A stretch of 7,233 bases of DNA from an uncultured Pseudomonadota bacterium (GTDB taxonomy: Bacteria; Pseudomonadota; Gammaproteobacteria; Burkholderiales; Rhodocyclaceae). Positions 1 through 6,442 of this stretch are shown here, one piece after another. Below the pieces are notes generated by a model that did no database searches, was not told the origin of the DNA, and saw only the letters and a program-made list of their open reading frames with translations. The number at the start of each line of letters is the position of its first letter. The first letter of the stretch is position 1. A program made the translations under genes and the position numbers. Location of the stretch: NCBI GenBank assembly GCA_946479855.1, contig CAMLHL010000099.1, positions 1 through 7,233 of the forward strand, read 5' to 3'.

Positions 1-66
1 GCCATTCTGGCCTATTCCGGTCAAGCGGTGGTCGGCTGGCAACAGGCCAGGCAGAGCGCCGGCTAA
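1..66 (+). CDS. C-terminus of an unidentified protein (5' end outside the window)
   Basis: An open frame enters from the left edge and gives 21 residues (AILAYSGQAVVGWQQARQSA plus a final G) before TAA at 64-66. The first half (AILAYSGQAVVGW) is hydrophobic and could be the end of a membrane segment, followed by a short Gln/Arg-containing tail that would then sit in the cytoplasm. The fragment is too short to assign a family and I do not recognise it. It converges on the minus-strand gene that ends at 140, and a GC-rich hairpin follows its stop by 6 bases, which supports a real gene end here. The frame choice rests only on the open reading and on this context. Confidence 0.45.
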   Translation, partial: AILAYSGQAVVGWQQARQSAG

Positions 67-72
67 ACGACT

Positions 73-108
73 CCCGCTGTTGCCCGGCTAAGCCCGGGCG
101 CCAGCGGG
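73..108. terminator. GC-rich hairpin between convergent genes, candidate bidirectional terminator
   Basis: The outer arms CCCGCTG (73-79) and CAGCGGG (102-108) pair perfectly. After a 2x2 internal mismatch (TT opposite GC), the inner arms GCCCGG (82-87) and CCGGGC (94-99) pair around a 6-base loop. The hairpin lies 6 bases after the stop of the left-edge gene and 31 bases beyond the stop of the minus-strand gene ending at 140, where a terminator for either gene would be expected. Neither side has a clear T-tract, so it is not a textbook intrinsic terminator. It could act with Rho or only protect 3' ends. Confidence 0.45.
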
Positions 109-139
109 CAAGGCTGGCCGGCCGCTCATTGATCCGGGG

Positions 140-649
140 TCAGTGGTCGTGGCCGTGACCGTGGCCATGCTCCGGTCCCCGGTCATCGCCGCGGCCCCCG
201 TCGCGTTGCTCGTGGCGTCGCTCGTCACGGCGGTCTTCGCGGCGGTCATGGCGCATTTCCCGGCGATGGTCGTCGCGGTAGTCGCGGCGGTCATAGTCGC
301 GATGGCCATAGTGCTGCTCCCGGTAACGCGGGGCATATTCCCTTTGATACCACTCGTCACGGACGAAAAAAACGCGCTCGCCGCAAGCCCGATAGCGATA
401 GCAGTACCTGTTCCAGTGCTTGGCGTGGCCGGGGGGGACGCGCAAGTAGATTGGCGGGCGCTCGTAGGGAACGGGCTGAATCATGACCGGTTCGGGATAG
501 AGGAGGACCGGAGGGGGGAAGCCGCCGATATCGAGCCGGCCGTAGAAGCCGGGCTGGCCGATGCTGACCGAGACGCCGACGTCGGCGGCCTGGGCGGTGG
601 AACAGAGGGTGGCGGCAGCGAAGGCTGCGCCAATCAGGAAGCGTTTCAT
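140..649 (-). CDS. Small exported protein with Arg/Asp/His-rich C-terminal tail, function unknown
   Basis: This 169-residue protein begins with a clear Sec signal peptide: MKRF, then a hydrophobic stretch to about residue 16, then STAQA with likely cleavage before A22. The mature protein should be periplasmic or outside the cell. Residues 42-75 are rich in Pro and Tyr (for example PYERPPIYLRVPPGHAKHW). A compact core at 76-110 holds two cysteines (C83, C89) that could form a disulfide, followed by FFVRDEWYQREY. From about residue 110 the tail is low-complexity Arg/Asp/His/Tyr and ends in HGHGHGHDH, a potential metal-binding terminus. The core resembles hypothetical exported proteins I associate with betaproteobacteria, but no function is known to me. 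The start is supported by AAAAGGA at 658-664, 8 bases before the ATG. The gene is divergent from ubiA, and the two share a 145-bp intergenic region. The RRD/RDD repeats make the 3' half of the gene repetitive in DNA. Confidence 0.85.
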   Translation of the reverse strand: MKRFLIGAAFAAATLCSTAQAADVGVSVSIGQPGFYGRLDIGGFPPPVLLYPEPVMIQPVPYERPPIYLRVPPGHAKHWNRYCYRYRACGERVFFVRDEWYQREYAPRYREQHYGHRDYDRRDYRDDHRREMRHDRREDRRDERRHEQRDGGRGDDRGPEHGHGHGHDH

Positions 650-681
650 GATGAGAGTCCTTTTGGGGTCGGTGACCGAGT

Positions 682-710
682 AACGTCATGATCGCCCAAC
701 GGCTGACGTT
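682..710. promoter_or_regulatory. Inverted repeat AACGTCA-N15-TGACGTT in divergent promoter region, candidate operator
   Basis: Bases 682-688 (AACGTCA) and 704-710 (TGACGTT) are perfect reverse complements. Their centres are 22 bp apart, about two helical turns, so both half-sites would face the same side of the DNA. The repeat lies in the 145-bp region between the divergent exported-protein gene (start 649) and ubiA (start 795), where a dimeric regulator could act on either gene. I see no convincing -35/-10 pair for either promoter in this region. A 7-bp repeat can occur by chance, so the regulatory role is inference. Confidence 0.3.
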
Positions 711-794
711 TGGATGTAACAGCACGTAAAGGATCTGACCAAATTGCGCCCGGCGGGTTCGATGGGGGGCTGGCGGGCAGGGTAAAATGGCTGG

Positions 795-1685
795 ATGAAC
801 TATCTTGTCATCAAGGAAAAGCTCGATCTCTACGAACGTCTGATGCGGCTCGACAAGCCGATCGGTATCCTGCTCCTGCTCTGGCCGACGCTGTGGGCCT
901 TGTGGCTGTCGTCGCTTGGCCGGCCGAATTGGCTCGTGCTCTGGGTCTTCGTTCTCGGCACCGTGCTGATGCGCTCGGCCGGCTGCGTCATTAACGATTA
1001 CGCCGACCGCGATTTTGACCGGCATGTCGAACGGACAAAGGAGCGCCCGCTGACTGCCGGCAAGGTCACGACGAAGGAGGCGCTCGCGCTTTTTGCCGTG
1101 TTGTCGCTGCTCGCCTTCGTGCTGGTGCTGTTGCTCGGCAAGCCGTTGGTCATCGTGATGTCGGTGCCGGCGCTTTTCCTGGCGGCCAGCTACCCATTTA
1201 CCAAGCGCTTTCTGGCCATTCCCCAGGCTTATCTCGGCATTGCCTTTGGATTCGGCATTCCGATGGCCTATGCTGCCCATCTCGGCAGCGTGCCGGCCGA
1301 AGCCTGGTGGCTGCTGCTCGCCAATGTCTTCTGGGCGGTGGCCTACGATACCGAATATGCGATGGTCGACCGCAATGATGACCTGAAAATCGGCATCAAG
1401 ACCTCGGCGATCACCTTTGGGCGCTACGACGTCGCGGCGGTGATGTTCTGCTATGCAATGACGCTCGCCATCATTGGCTGGCTCGGTTCAATGCGGCATC
1501 TGGGCTGGCCCTTCTATGCCGGACTGATTGTTGCCGGCGCCATTTTTGGCCGGCACTACGTCTGGATTCGCGGCCGTGAGCGAATGCCCTGTTTCAAGGC
1601 CTTCCTGCACAATAACTGGGCTGGCTTGGCAATTTTTGTCGGCATCGTCGCCGATTTTCTGCTTGCCGGCAGGAGCTGGGGATGA
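795..1685 (+). CDS. ubiA: 4-hydroxybenzoate polyprenyltransferase UbiA
   Basis: This integral inner-membrane enzyme attaches the polyprenyl tail (octaprenyl in most relatives) to C3 of 4-hydroxybenzoate, the first membrane step of ubiquinone synthesis. The protein has 296 residues, close to the 290 of E. coli UbiA. The family opening is present ([20 protein letters not shown], residues 16-35). The first Asp-rich motif is NDYADRDFD (67-75), which binds Mg-diphosphate. The second is [13 protein letters not shown] (184-196), followed by [12 protein letters not shown]. Several hydrophobic stretches between these fit the family's multi-helix fold. The ATG at 795 is the only sensible start, because an in-frame TAA lies at 783-785. 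No strong Shine-Dalgarno precedes it, but a three-codon ATG-GCT-GGA-TGA at 787-798 overlaps its start. The stop at 1683-1685 overlaps the ATG of a 28-codon ORF leading into ubiD, so this is the first gene of the operon. Confidence 0.97.
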   Translation: MNYLVIKEKLDLYERLMRLDKPIGILLLLWPTLWALWLSSLGRPNWLVLWVFVLGTVLMRSAGCVINDYADRDFDRHVERTKERPLTAGKVTTKEALALFAVLSLLAFVLVLLLGKPLVIVMSVPALFLAASYPFTKRFLAIPQAYLGIAFGFGIPMAYAAHLGSVPAEAWWLLLANVFWAVAYDTEYAMVDRNDDLKIGIKTSAITFGRYDVAAVMFCYAMTLAIIGWLGSMRHLGWPFYAGLIVAGAIFGRHYVWIRGRERMPCFKAFLHNNWAGLAIFVGIVADFLLAGRSWG

Positions 1686-1768
1686 TTGCCATGGTTTTTG
1701 CCCTTTTTGAACAGTCGACCGCAGCCATTGCCCGCGGCGCTTGTCACTTTTCGTGGCGGATCCGATGA
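1682..1768 (+). CDS. 28-residue small ORF bridging ubiA and ubiD by stop/start overlaps
   Basis: An ATG at 1682 overlaps the ubiA stop (ATGA, 1682-1685). It opens a 28-codon frame beginning [20 protein letters not shown] and ending in TGA at 1766-1768, which in turn overlaps the ubiD ATG (ATGA, 1765-1768). AGGAG at 1671-1675 lies 6 bases upstream, a near-ideal ribosome-binding site. Those signals argue that ribosomes do translate it. The first nine residues are hydrophobic and the end is basic (WRIR). I recognise no family, and the peptide has no obvious signal peptide or full-length membrane helix. Its likely role is translational coupling, carrying ribosomes from ubiA across the 79-base gap to ubiD, whose own ribosome-binding site is close-set. 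A functional micropeptide or the remnant of a lost gene are alternatives. Confidence 0.5.
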   Translation: MIAMVFALFEQSTAAIARGACHFSWRIR

Positions 1769-3228
1769 AATATCACGACTTGCGCGACTTCATGTCGCAA
1801 CTGGAGAAAACCGGCGAGTTGAAGCGTGTCGGCGTCGAGGTCGATACGTACCTCGAAATGACTGAAATCTGCGACCGCGTGCTGCGTGCCGCCGGCCCGG
1901 CCATCCTCTTCGAAAAACCCAAGGGACACAAAATTCCGGTGCTGGCCAACCTCTTCGGTACGCCAAAACGGGTGGCGCTGGGCATGGGCGAGGAGTCGGT
2001 GCAGGCGCTACGCGAAGTCGGCAAGTTGCTTGCCTACCTCAAGGAACCGGAGCCGCCCAAGGGTCTCAAGGATGCCTGGGACAAACTGCCGATCCTCAAG
2101 CAGGTGCTCAACATGGCGCCGAAGAAGGTATCGAGCGCACCCTGCCAGGAAGTGGTCTGGGAGGGCAAGGATGTCGATCTGGCCAAACTGCCGATCCAGC
2201 ATTGCTGGCCGGGCGACATCGCGCCGCTGATCACCTGGGGCCTGGTGGTCACCAAAGGGCCGCACAAGAACCGGCAGAATCTCGGCATCTACCGCCAGCA
2301 GGTGCTCGGGCCGAACAAGGTGATCATGCGCTGGCTGGCGCATCGCGGTGGCGCGCTCGATTTTCGCGATCACCAGCTGGCCAATCCCGGCCAGCCTTTT
2401 CCAGTCGCTGTGGTGCTCGGCTGCGATCCGGCGACCATCCTCGGCGCCGTGACGCCGGTGCCCGATTCGCTGTCCGAATACCAGTTTGCCGGCCTGCTGC
2501 GCGGCGGCAAGACCGAGCTGACGCAATGCCTCGGCTCCGGCCTGCAAGTGCCCGCCTCGGCGGAGATCGTGCTCGAAGGCGTCATCCACCCCGGCGAGAT
2601 GGCGCTCGAGGGACCGTACGGCGACCACACCGGCTACTACAACGAGCAGGCCGAATTTCCGGTGTTCACCATCGAGCGCATCACCATGCGCCGCGACCCG
2701 ATCTACCACAGCACCTACACCGGCAAGCCGCCCGACGAGCCGGCGGTGTTGGGCGTCGCGCTGAACGAGGTGTTCGTGCCGCTGCTGCAGAAGCAGTATC
2801 CGGAAATCGTCGATTTCTACCTGCCGCCGGAAGGCTGCTCGTACCGGATGGCCATCGTTTCGATCAAGAAGCAGTACCCCGGCCACGCCAAGCGCATCAT
2901 GTTCGGCATCTGGTGCTTCCTGCGCCAGTTCATGTACACCAAGACGATCATCGTCGTCGACGACGACATCGACATCCGCGACTGGAAGGAAGTGGTCTGG
3001 GCGATGACGACGCGCATGGACGCGACGCGCGACACGACGCTGGTCGACAACACGCCGATCGACTACCTCGACTTCGCCAGCCCGGTGGCCGGTCTCGGCT
3101 CCAAGATGGGGCTCGATGCGACCAACAAGTGGCCGGGCGAGACGAGCCGCGAATGGGGGCGGCCGATCGTCATGGATGCCGACGTCAAGCAGCGCGTCGA
3201 TACGATGTGGCAGGAGTTGGGGCTGTGA
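1765..3228 (+). CDS. ubiD: 3-octaprenyl-4-hydroxybenzoate carboxy-lyase UbiD
   Basis: This prenylated-FMN-dependent decarboxylase converts 3-polyprenyl-4-hydroxybenzoate to 2-polyprenylphenol, the step after UbiA. From the ATG at 1765 it has 487 residues (E. coli UbiD has 497) and opens MKYHDLRDF like the family. A TTG at 1741 would add 8 residues but lacks family support. From memory of the E. coli annotation, the expected ligands are all present at a constant offset of 3: N172 and E238 (metal), IYR 175-177, RWL 189-191 and RG 194-195 (cofactor contacts), and D287 in [11 protein letters not shown] as proton donor. The EIVLEG motif is at 267-272. The enzyme needs prenyl-FMN made by UbiX, and no ubiX lies in this window. 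GGCGGA at 1755-1760 is only 4 bases from the ATG, so coupling to the small ORF probably helps initiation. The stop overlaps the GTG of the next gene. Confidence 0.97.
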   Translation: MKYHDLRDFMSQLEKTGELKRVGVEVDTYLEMTEICDRVLRAAGPAILFEKPKGHKIPVLANLFGTPKRVALGMGEESVQALREVGKLLAYLKEPEPPKGLKDAWDKLPILKQVLNMAPKKVSSAPCQEVVWEGKDVDLAKLPIQHCWPGDIAPLITWGLVVTKGPHKNRQNLGIYRQQVLGPNKVIMRWLAHRGGALDFRDHQLANPGQPFPVAVVLGCDPATILGAVTPVPDSLSEYQFAGLLRGGKTELTQCLGSGLQVPASAEIVLEGVIHPGEMALEGPYGDHTGYYNEQAEFPVFTIERITMRRDPIYHSTYTGKPPDEPAVLGVALNEVFVPLLQKQYPEIVDFYLPPEGCSYRMAIVSIKKQYPGHAKRIMFGIWCFLRQFMYTKTIIVVDDDIDIRDWKEVVWAMTTRMDATRDTTLVDNTPIDYLDFASPVAGLGSKMGLDATNKWPGETSREWGRPIVMDADVKQRVDTMWQELGL

Positions 3229-3737
3229 GTCAGCGGCCCGTGGGCCTGAAGGTCGTGCCGCTCGACTTGTCCGATCTGGCCCAGGCGGCGATCTGGCTCG
3301 ATCTGCTTGATCACTACGCACGCGATCCGATGGGCGGGGGCGATGGGCTATCTCTGTACGCGAAGATGCATTTGGTCGGTACCATGCGCGAGGTGCCGGG
3401 TTTCCATGGTGCGCTGGCCTGGCTCGACGGCCAGGCGGTTGGCTTGATCGACTGCTTTGCCGGTTTCTCGACCTTCGCCGCACGGCCGCTGCTCAATGTC
3501 CACGACATCGTGGTGCACGTCAGCCTGCGCGGCCGCGGTATCGGCCAGGCGCTGCTGGCCTGGGCCGAACAACGCGCTCGGGAACTCGGCTGCTGCAAAC
3601 TGACGCTCGAAGTGCTGGCCAATAATACGCGGGCGATGGCTTCCTACCGGCAGGCCGGGTTTGCACCCTACGTTCTCGATCCGGCCGCCGGACAGGCGCT
3701 GTTGATGCAGAAATGTCTGCCGGAGGCGGCGGCATGA
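3225..3737 (+). CDS. GNAT-family N-acetyltransferase
   Basis: This 170-residue single-domain GNAT protein is a cytosolic acetyl-CoA-dependent acyltransferase whose substrate cannot be told from sequence. The acetyl-CoA pyrophosphate loop (motif A) is [12 protein letters not shown] at residues 100-111, matching R/Q-x-x-G-x-G. Motif B follows as N134-T-R-A-M-A-S-Y141-RQAGF, with the usual Asn and Tyr. Strand beta-4 is [10 protein letters not shown] at 91-100. The N-terminal half ([13 protein letters not shown], residues 27-39) resembles small GNATs in which this segment helps bind substrate. The start is GTG at 3225, overlapping the ubiD stop (GTGA), with AGGAG at 3212-3216, 8 bases upstream. 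The open frame runs much further upstream, but that part is a shadow of ubiD. Co-translation with ubiD and the next membrane-protein gene shows operon membership, but a role in quinone metabolism is not established. Confidence 0.9.
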   Translation: MSQRPVGLKVVPLDLSDLAQAAIWLDLLDHYARDPMGGGDGLSLYAKMHLVGTMREVPGFHGALAWLDGQAVGLIDCFAGFSTFAARPLLNVHDIVVHVSLRGRGIGQALLAWAEQRARELGCCKLTLEVLANNTRAMASYRQAGFAPYVLDPAAGQALLMQKCLPEAAA

Positions 3738-4147
3738 ACGACCCCGTTCCCAGGCCCGATCTGCAGGGGGTGCGCCCTTCACTGGTCCAGCTGACGCACG
3801 TCATCTACGCCCTGCATGCCTGCGCCGTTTTCGTCGGCGTCACTTCGGCCGTGGTCACCGTGGCCGGCGGCTTCGTCTTCGGCCTGCCATCGCTGATCGC
3901 TGTCTTCCTCAATTACCTGAAACGCGGCGAGGTCGCCGGCACCTGGCTGGAAAGCCATTTTCGCTGGCAGATCCGCACCTTCTGGTTCACGCTGCTCTGG
4001 CTGATCATTTCAGGGGTCGTCATGCTGACCATCATCGGCATTCCGTTGGCCGCCTGGCTGATGATCCCGGTTCTTGGGCTATGGGTCGGCTACCGTGTCA
4101 TTCGCGGCTGGCTGGCGCTGGCCGGCGTCAAGCCGATCAATGGCTGA
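3734..4147 (+). CDS. DUF4870-like small integral membrane protein
   Basis: This 137-residue membrane protein has a short polar N-terminus (MNDPVPRPD), hydrophobic segments at about 20-40 and 43-61, a charged loop with GTWLESHFRWQIRTFW (69-84), and further hydrophobic segments at about 84-103 and 104-120. It closes with YRVIRGWLAL. The THVIYALHA opening, the GTWLESHFRWQIRTFW loop and the YR-xx-RGW ending resemble the DUF4870-type membrane proteins common in betaproteobacteria, whose function is unknown. The start is the ATG at 3734, overlapping the GNAT stop (ATGA), with GGAGGC at 3722-3727, 6 bases upstream. An earlier in-frame ATG at 3713 lies inside the GNAT gene and is less likely. The stop at 4145-4147 is in the same frame as the next gene, 27 bases before its start. 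Confidence 0.88.
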   Translation: MNDPVPRPDLQGVRPSLVQLTHVIYALHACAVFVGVTSAVVTVAGGFVFGLPSLIAVFLNYLKRGEVAGTWLESHFRWQIRTFWFTLLWLIISGVVMLTIIGIPLAAWLMIPVLGLWVGYRVIRGWLALAGVKPING

Positions 4148-4161
4148 CTTCGGCCGTCAGC
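4143..4161 (+). other. Short perfect hairpin spanning a stop codon between two operon genes
   Basis: GCTGAC (4143-4148) pairs with GTCAGC (4156-4161) around a 7-base loop. The hairpin contains the TGA stop (4145-4147) of the DUF4870-like gene and ends 13 bases before the ATG of the PAS-GGDEF-EAL gene. No T-tract follows, so it is not an intrinsic terminator. It could modulate initiation of the downstream gene or simply be chance. Confidence 0.25.
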
Positions 4162-4174
4162 GGGCAGAAAACGC

Positions 4175-6442
4175 ATGAATACTCGGTTCACCCAGCGCAA
4201 CCTCACGCTGGTGGCGCTCGGTTTGACAGTGCTCCTGTTGTTGAGCCTCGTTGTGCTGGGCGCCGCCGGCTACCTGGAGGTTTATCGCGATCCGGGGCGA
4301 CCCAACCGTTTGTACGGAATCGGTGCCGGGGCGCTCCTCGCTTGCGTATTGCTTTATCTCGTCTGGCGGGGCAATGCCTATGCGGCGAAAATCGCCGTGC
4401 TGGCCATTGCCTTGATGCTGCCACTCATTTTCAAGCGGGAAATCTTCGACCTGGTCGTGCCGCAGGCGATATGGATACCCTTCATCATGGCTTTGGTGGT
4501 GACCAGTTTCCGCTGGGCCATGCTGGTCGCGCTGACGACGATGATCGTCATCGTCGTCGGTTATCCCAACGCCTTCAGCAATCCGGTCCAGATCTTTGCT
4601 TCCCTGATCATTTTCTTCCTTTTGGTGGCGGGGCGCCTGGCGCAGCGGGAAATGCTGGTGGAGACGCTCGAAGCCAAGCGGCGGGCCGAGCGTAGCGAAG
4701 CCTCGCTGCGTGAAAATGAAATGAAATACCGGATGCTCTCCGAGCAATCACCCTTGGCAATTCAGGTCTTTGCGCCCGATGGCAGGACGCTCCGGGTGAA
4801 TCAGGCCTGGGAAAAGCTTTGGGGTATCCCGTTCGCTGCGCTGGCGGGGTATCAGGTTTTTGAAGACGAGCAGCTGGTCGCCGCCGGCGTACTGCCCATC
4901 CTGCAGCGGGCGTTTGCCGGTGAGCGCGTCGAAGTCCCGCTGATCGAATACGACAAGGCGAGGAGTCCCGTCGTGCCCGGTGCCAGCGGCACTTGCTGGA
5001 TCAGGGCGTTCGCCTATCCGCTGCAGGGACCGGAGGGCCAGGTTCGGGAGGTGGTCATGATCCAGGAGGATGTCAGCGAACGGATCATGGCCGAGGAGCG
5101 GATTCGCAGCCTGGCCTATTACGATCCGCTGACCCGCTTGCCCAATCGCCGGCTGTTTGCCGATCGCCTCGCTCAGGCGCTGGCTTCGAGCAAACGCAGC
5201 CAGGAATTCGGCGCCCTGCTGATTCTTGACCTCGACCACTTCAAGGCACTCAACGATACCCAGGGTCATGATGTCGGCGACCGTCTGCTGATCGAGGTGG
5301 CCGGCCGCTTGGTCGCAACCGTCAGGGCCAAGGACACGGTATCGCGCTTCGGGGGCGATGAGTTCGTGCTGATTCTGGAAGAGATGGGGTGCCACGAAGC
5401 CGAGGCGGTCGCCCATGCCGAGCAGGTCGCCGAGAAAATTCTCGATGTCATCCGCCAGCCCTTCGAACTGTCCGGTCGGCTGGGCCACTACCAGAGTTCG
5501 ACCAGTATCGGTCTGACTCTCTTTGTCGGCCAGGAGGTCTCGCTCGAGAGCCTTCTCAAGCAGGCCGATGTGGCGCTCTATCAAGCCAAGGGGGGCGGCC
5601 GCAACCAGATCAGTTTTTTCAGCCAGGAAATGCAGGCGGCCATTGAGGAGCGTATGGCACTCGACGCGGCCTTGCGCAGCGGGTTGGTCAACGGCGAGTT
5701 CGAACTGTTCTACCAGCCGCAATTCGATTGCCGGGTCGGCGTGACTGGCGCCGAGGCTCTTTTACGCTGGCATTCCGCGCAATATGGCGCTGTTTCGCCG
5801 GCTCGCTTCATTCCGCTGGCGGAGGAAAGCGGGCTGATCCTGCCGATCGGCCGATGGGTGCTGCAGGCGGCCTGCCTGCAACTGAAGGCGTGGTCTGCGC
5901 AGCCGCTGATGCAGGGCTTGCAGGTGTCGGTCAATGTCAGTGCCCGCCAGTTCATGCAGGCCGATTTCGTGGATCAGGTCGCCCAATGTCTGCGGGACAG
6001 CGGTATCGACCCAAAGCGCCTGAAGCTGGAGCTGACCGAAAGCATCGTGCTCGACGATGTCGAAGGGGTGATCGGCAAGATGCAGGCGCTGAACGAACTG
6101 GGTGTGGCCTTTGCGCTTGACGACTTCGGGACCGGTTATTCATCGCTCTCGTACCTGAAGCGACTGCCGCTGGAGCAGTTGAAGGTCGACCAGTCCTTCG
6201 TCTGTGAGATCGATACCGACCCGAATGCCGCGGCCATCGTTCGCGCCATTCTTGCCATGAGCCAATCGCTGGGCATTCAGGCCATTGCCGAGGGGGTCGA
6301 AACCGTCACGCAGCAAAACTTCCTGTTCGAAAATGGCTGCACCGTTTACCAGGGCTACCTGTTCGGTCGGCCGATGCCGGCCGAGGCGCTCGAGCACCTC
6401 CTGCGCAGCGGCCCATTGAGCGCCGCCGGGCCGGCTCAATAA
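4175..6442 (+). CDS. Membrane-anchored PAS-GGDEF-EAL cyclic-di-GMP enzyme
   Basis: This 755-residue signalling protein has about six hydrophobic segments (roughly 10-34, 47-64, 69-86, 98-112, 114-130, 138-154). A charged helical linker (155-185) leads to a PAS domain (about 183-303), with GGDEF at about 310-480 and EAL at about 490-745. The diguanylate cyclase signature GGDEF (393-397) is intact, and RAKD (384-387), exactly 5 residues before it, is a product-inhibition I-site. The phosphodiesterase domain has EALLRW (527-532) plus N587, E619, D649, D650, K670, E706 and Q726. From E619 to Q726 their spacing matches that of the catalytic residues I recall for RocR. Both activities are therefore possible, and the net direction cannot be predicted. 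The N-terminal sensor is not one I can name. The start is the ATG at 4175 with no strong Shine-Dalgarno. It is the last plus-strand gene and may be cotranscribed with the ubi operon. Its end overlaps the convergent gene by 7 bp. Confidence 0.95.
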   Translation: MNTRFTQRNLTLVALGLTVLLLLSLVVLGAAGYLEVYRDPGRPNRLYGIGAGALLACVLLYLVWRGNAYAAKIAVLAIALMLPLIFKREIFDLVVPQAIWIPFIMALVVTSFRWAMLVALTTMIVIVVGYPNAFSNPVQIFASLIIFFLLVAGRLAQREMLVETLEAKRRAERSEASLRENEMKYRMLSEQSPLAIQVFAPDGRTLRVNQAWEKLWGIPFAALAGYQVFEDEQLVAAGVLPILQRAFAGERVEVPLIEYDKARSPVVPGASGTCWIRAFAYPLQGPEGQVREVVMIQEDVSERIMAEERIRSLAYYDPLTRLPNRRLFADRLAQALASSKRSQEFGALLILDLDHFKALNDTQGHDVGDRLLIEVAGRLVATVRAKDTVSRFGGDEFVLILEEMGCHEAEAVAHAEQVAEKILDVIRQPFELSGRLGHYQSSTSIGLTLFVGQEVSLESLLKQADVALYQAKGGGRNQISFFSQEMQAAIEERMALDAALRSGLVNGEFELFYQPQFDCRVGVTGAEALLRWHSAQYGAVSPARFIPLAEESGLILPIGRWVLQAACLQLKAWSAQPLMQGLQVSVNVSARQFMQADFVDQVAQCLRDSGIDPKRLKLELTESIVLDDVEGVIGKMQALNELGVAFALDDFGTGYSSLSYLKRLPLEQLKVDQSFVCEIDTDPNAAAIVRAILAMSQSLGIQAIAEGVETVTQQNFLFENGCTVYQGYLFGRPMPAEALEHLLRSGPLSAAGPAQ

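Noticed and set aside
141..345. Possible CRISPR-like or tandem repeat from recurring CGCGGCGGTC-type strings
   Set aside because: The recurrences are irregular and are explained by Arg-Arg-Asp/Asp-Asp-Arg codons of the exported protein's tail. There is no fixed repeat/spacer period.
143..691. 182-codon plus-strand frame opposite the exported-protein gene
   Set aside because: The minus strand encodes a clear signal peptide with a good ribosome-binding site. The plus-strand frame is Ala/Val-rich and runs antisense through it.
783..788. TAAAAT as a -10 box for ubiA
   Set aside because: No acceptable -35 element lies about 17 bp upstream, and it would place the transcript start at or inside the start codon.
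357..1280. 307-codon minus-strand open frame crossing the intergenic region and ubiA
   Set aside because: It overlaps both the exported-protein gene and ubiA in wrong frames. Composition is low-complexity Arg/His/Gln, with no domain and no convincing ribosome-binding site.
1741..1764. TTG start for ubiD at 1741
   Set aside because: It adds 8 residues. The ATG at 1765 gives the family-typical MKYHDLRDF opening and forms an ATGA overlap with the small ORF.
2202..3224. In-frame upstream extension of the GNAT gene
   Set aside because: This stretch is Arg/Ala-rich and is the +1-frame shadow of ubiD. GNAT homology begins only after 3225, where a GTG with a good Shine-Dalgarno overlaps the ubiD stop.
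2008..3483. Long minus-strand open frame (491 codons) antisense to ubiD
   Set aside because: It lies opposite ubiD, whose residues match the family throughout. The translation is Arg/His/Pro-rich with no recognisable domain, as expected for a codon-bias shadow in GC-rich DNA.
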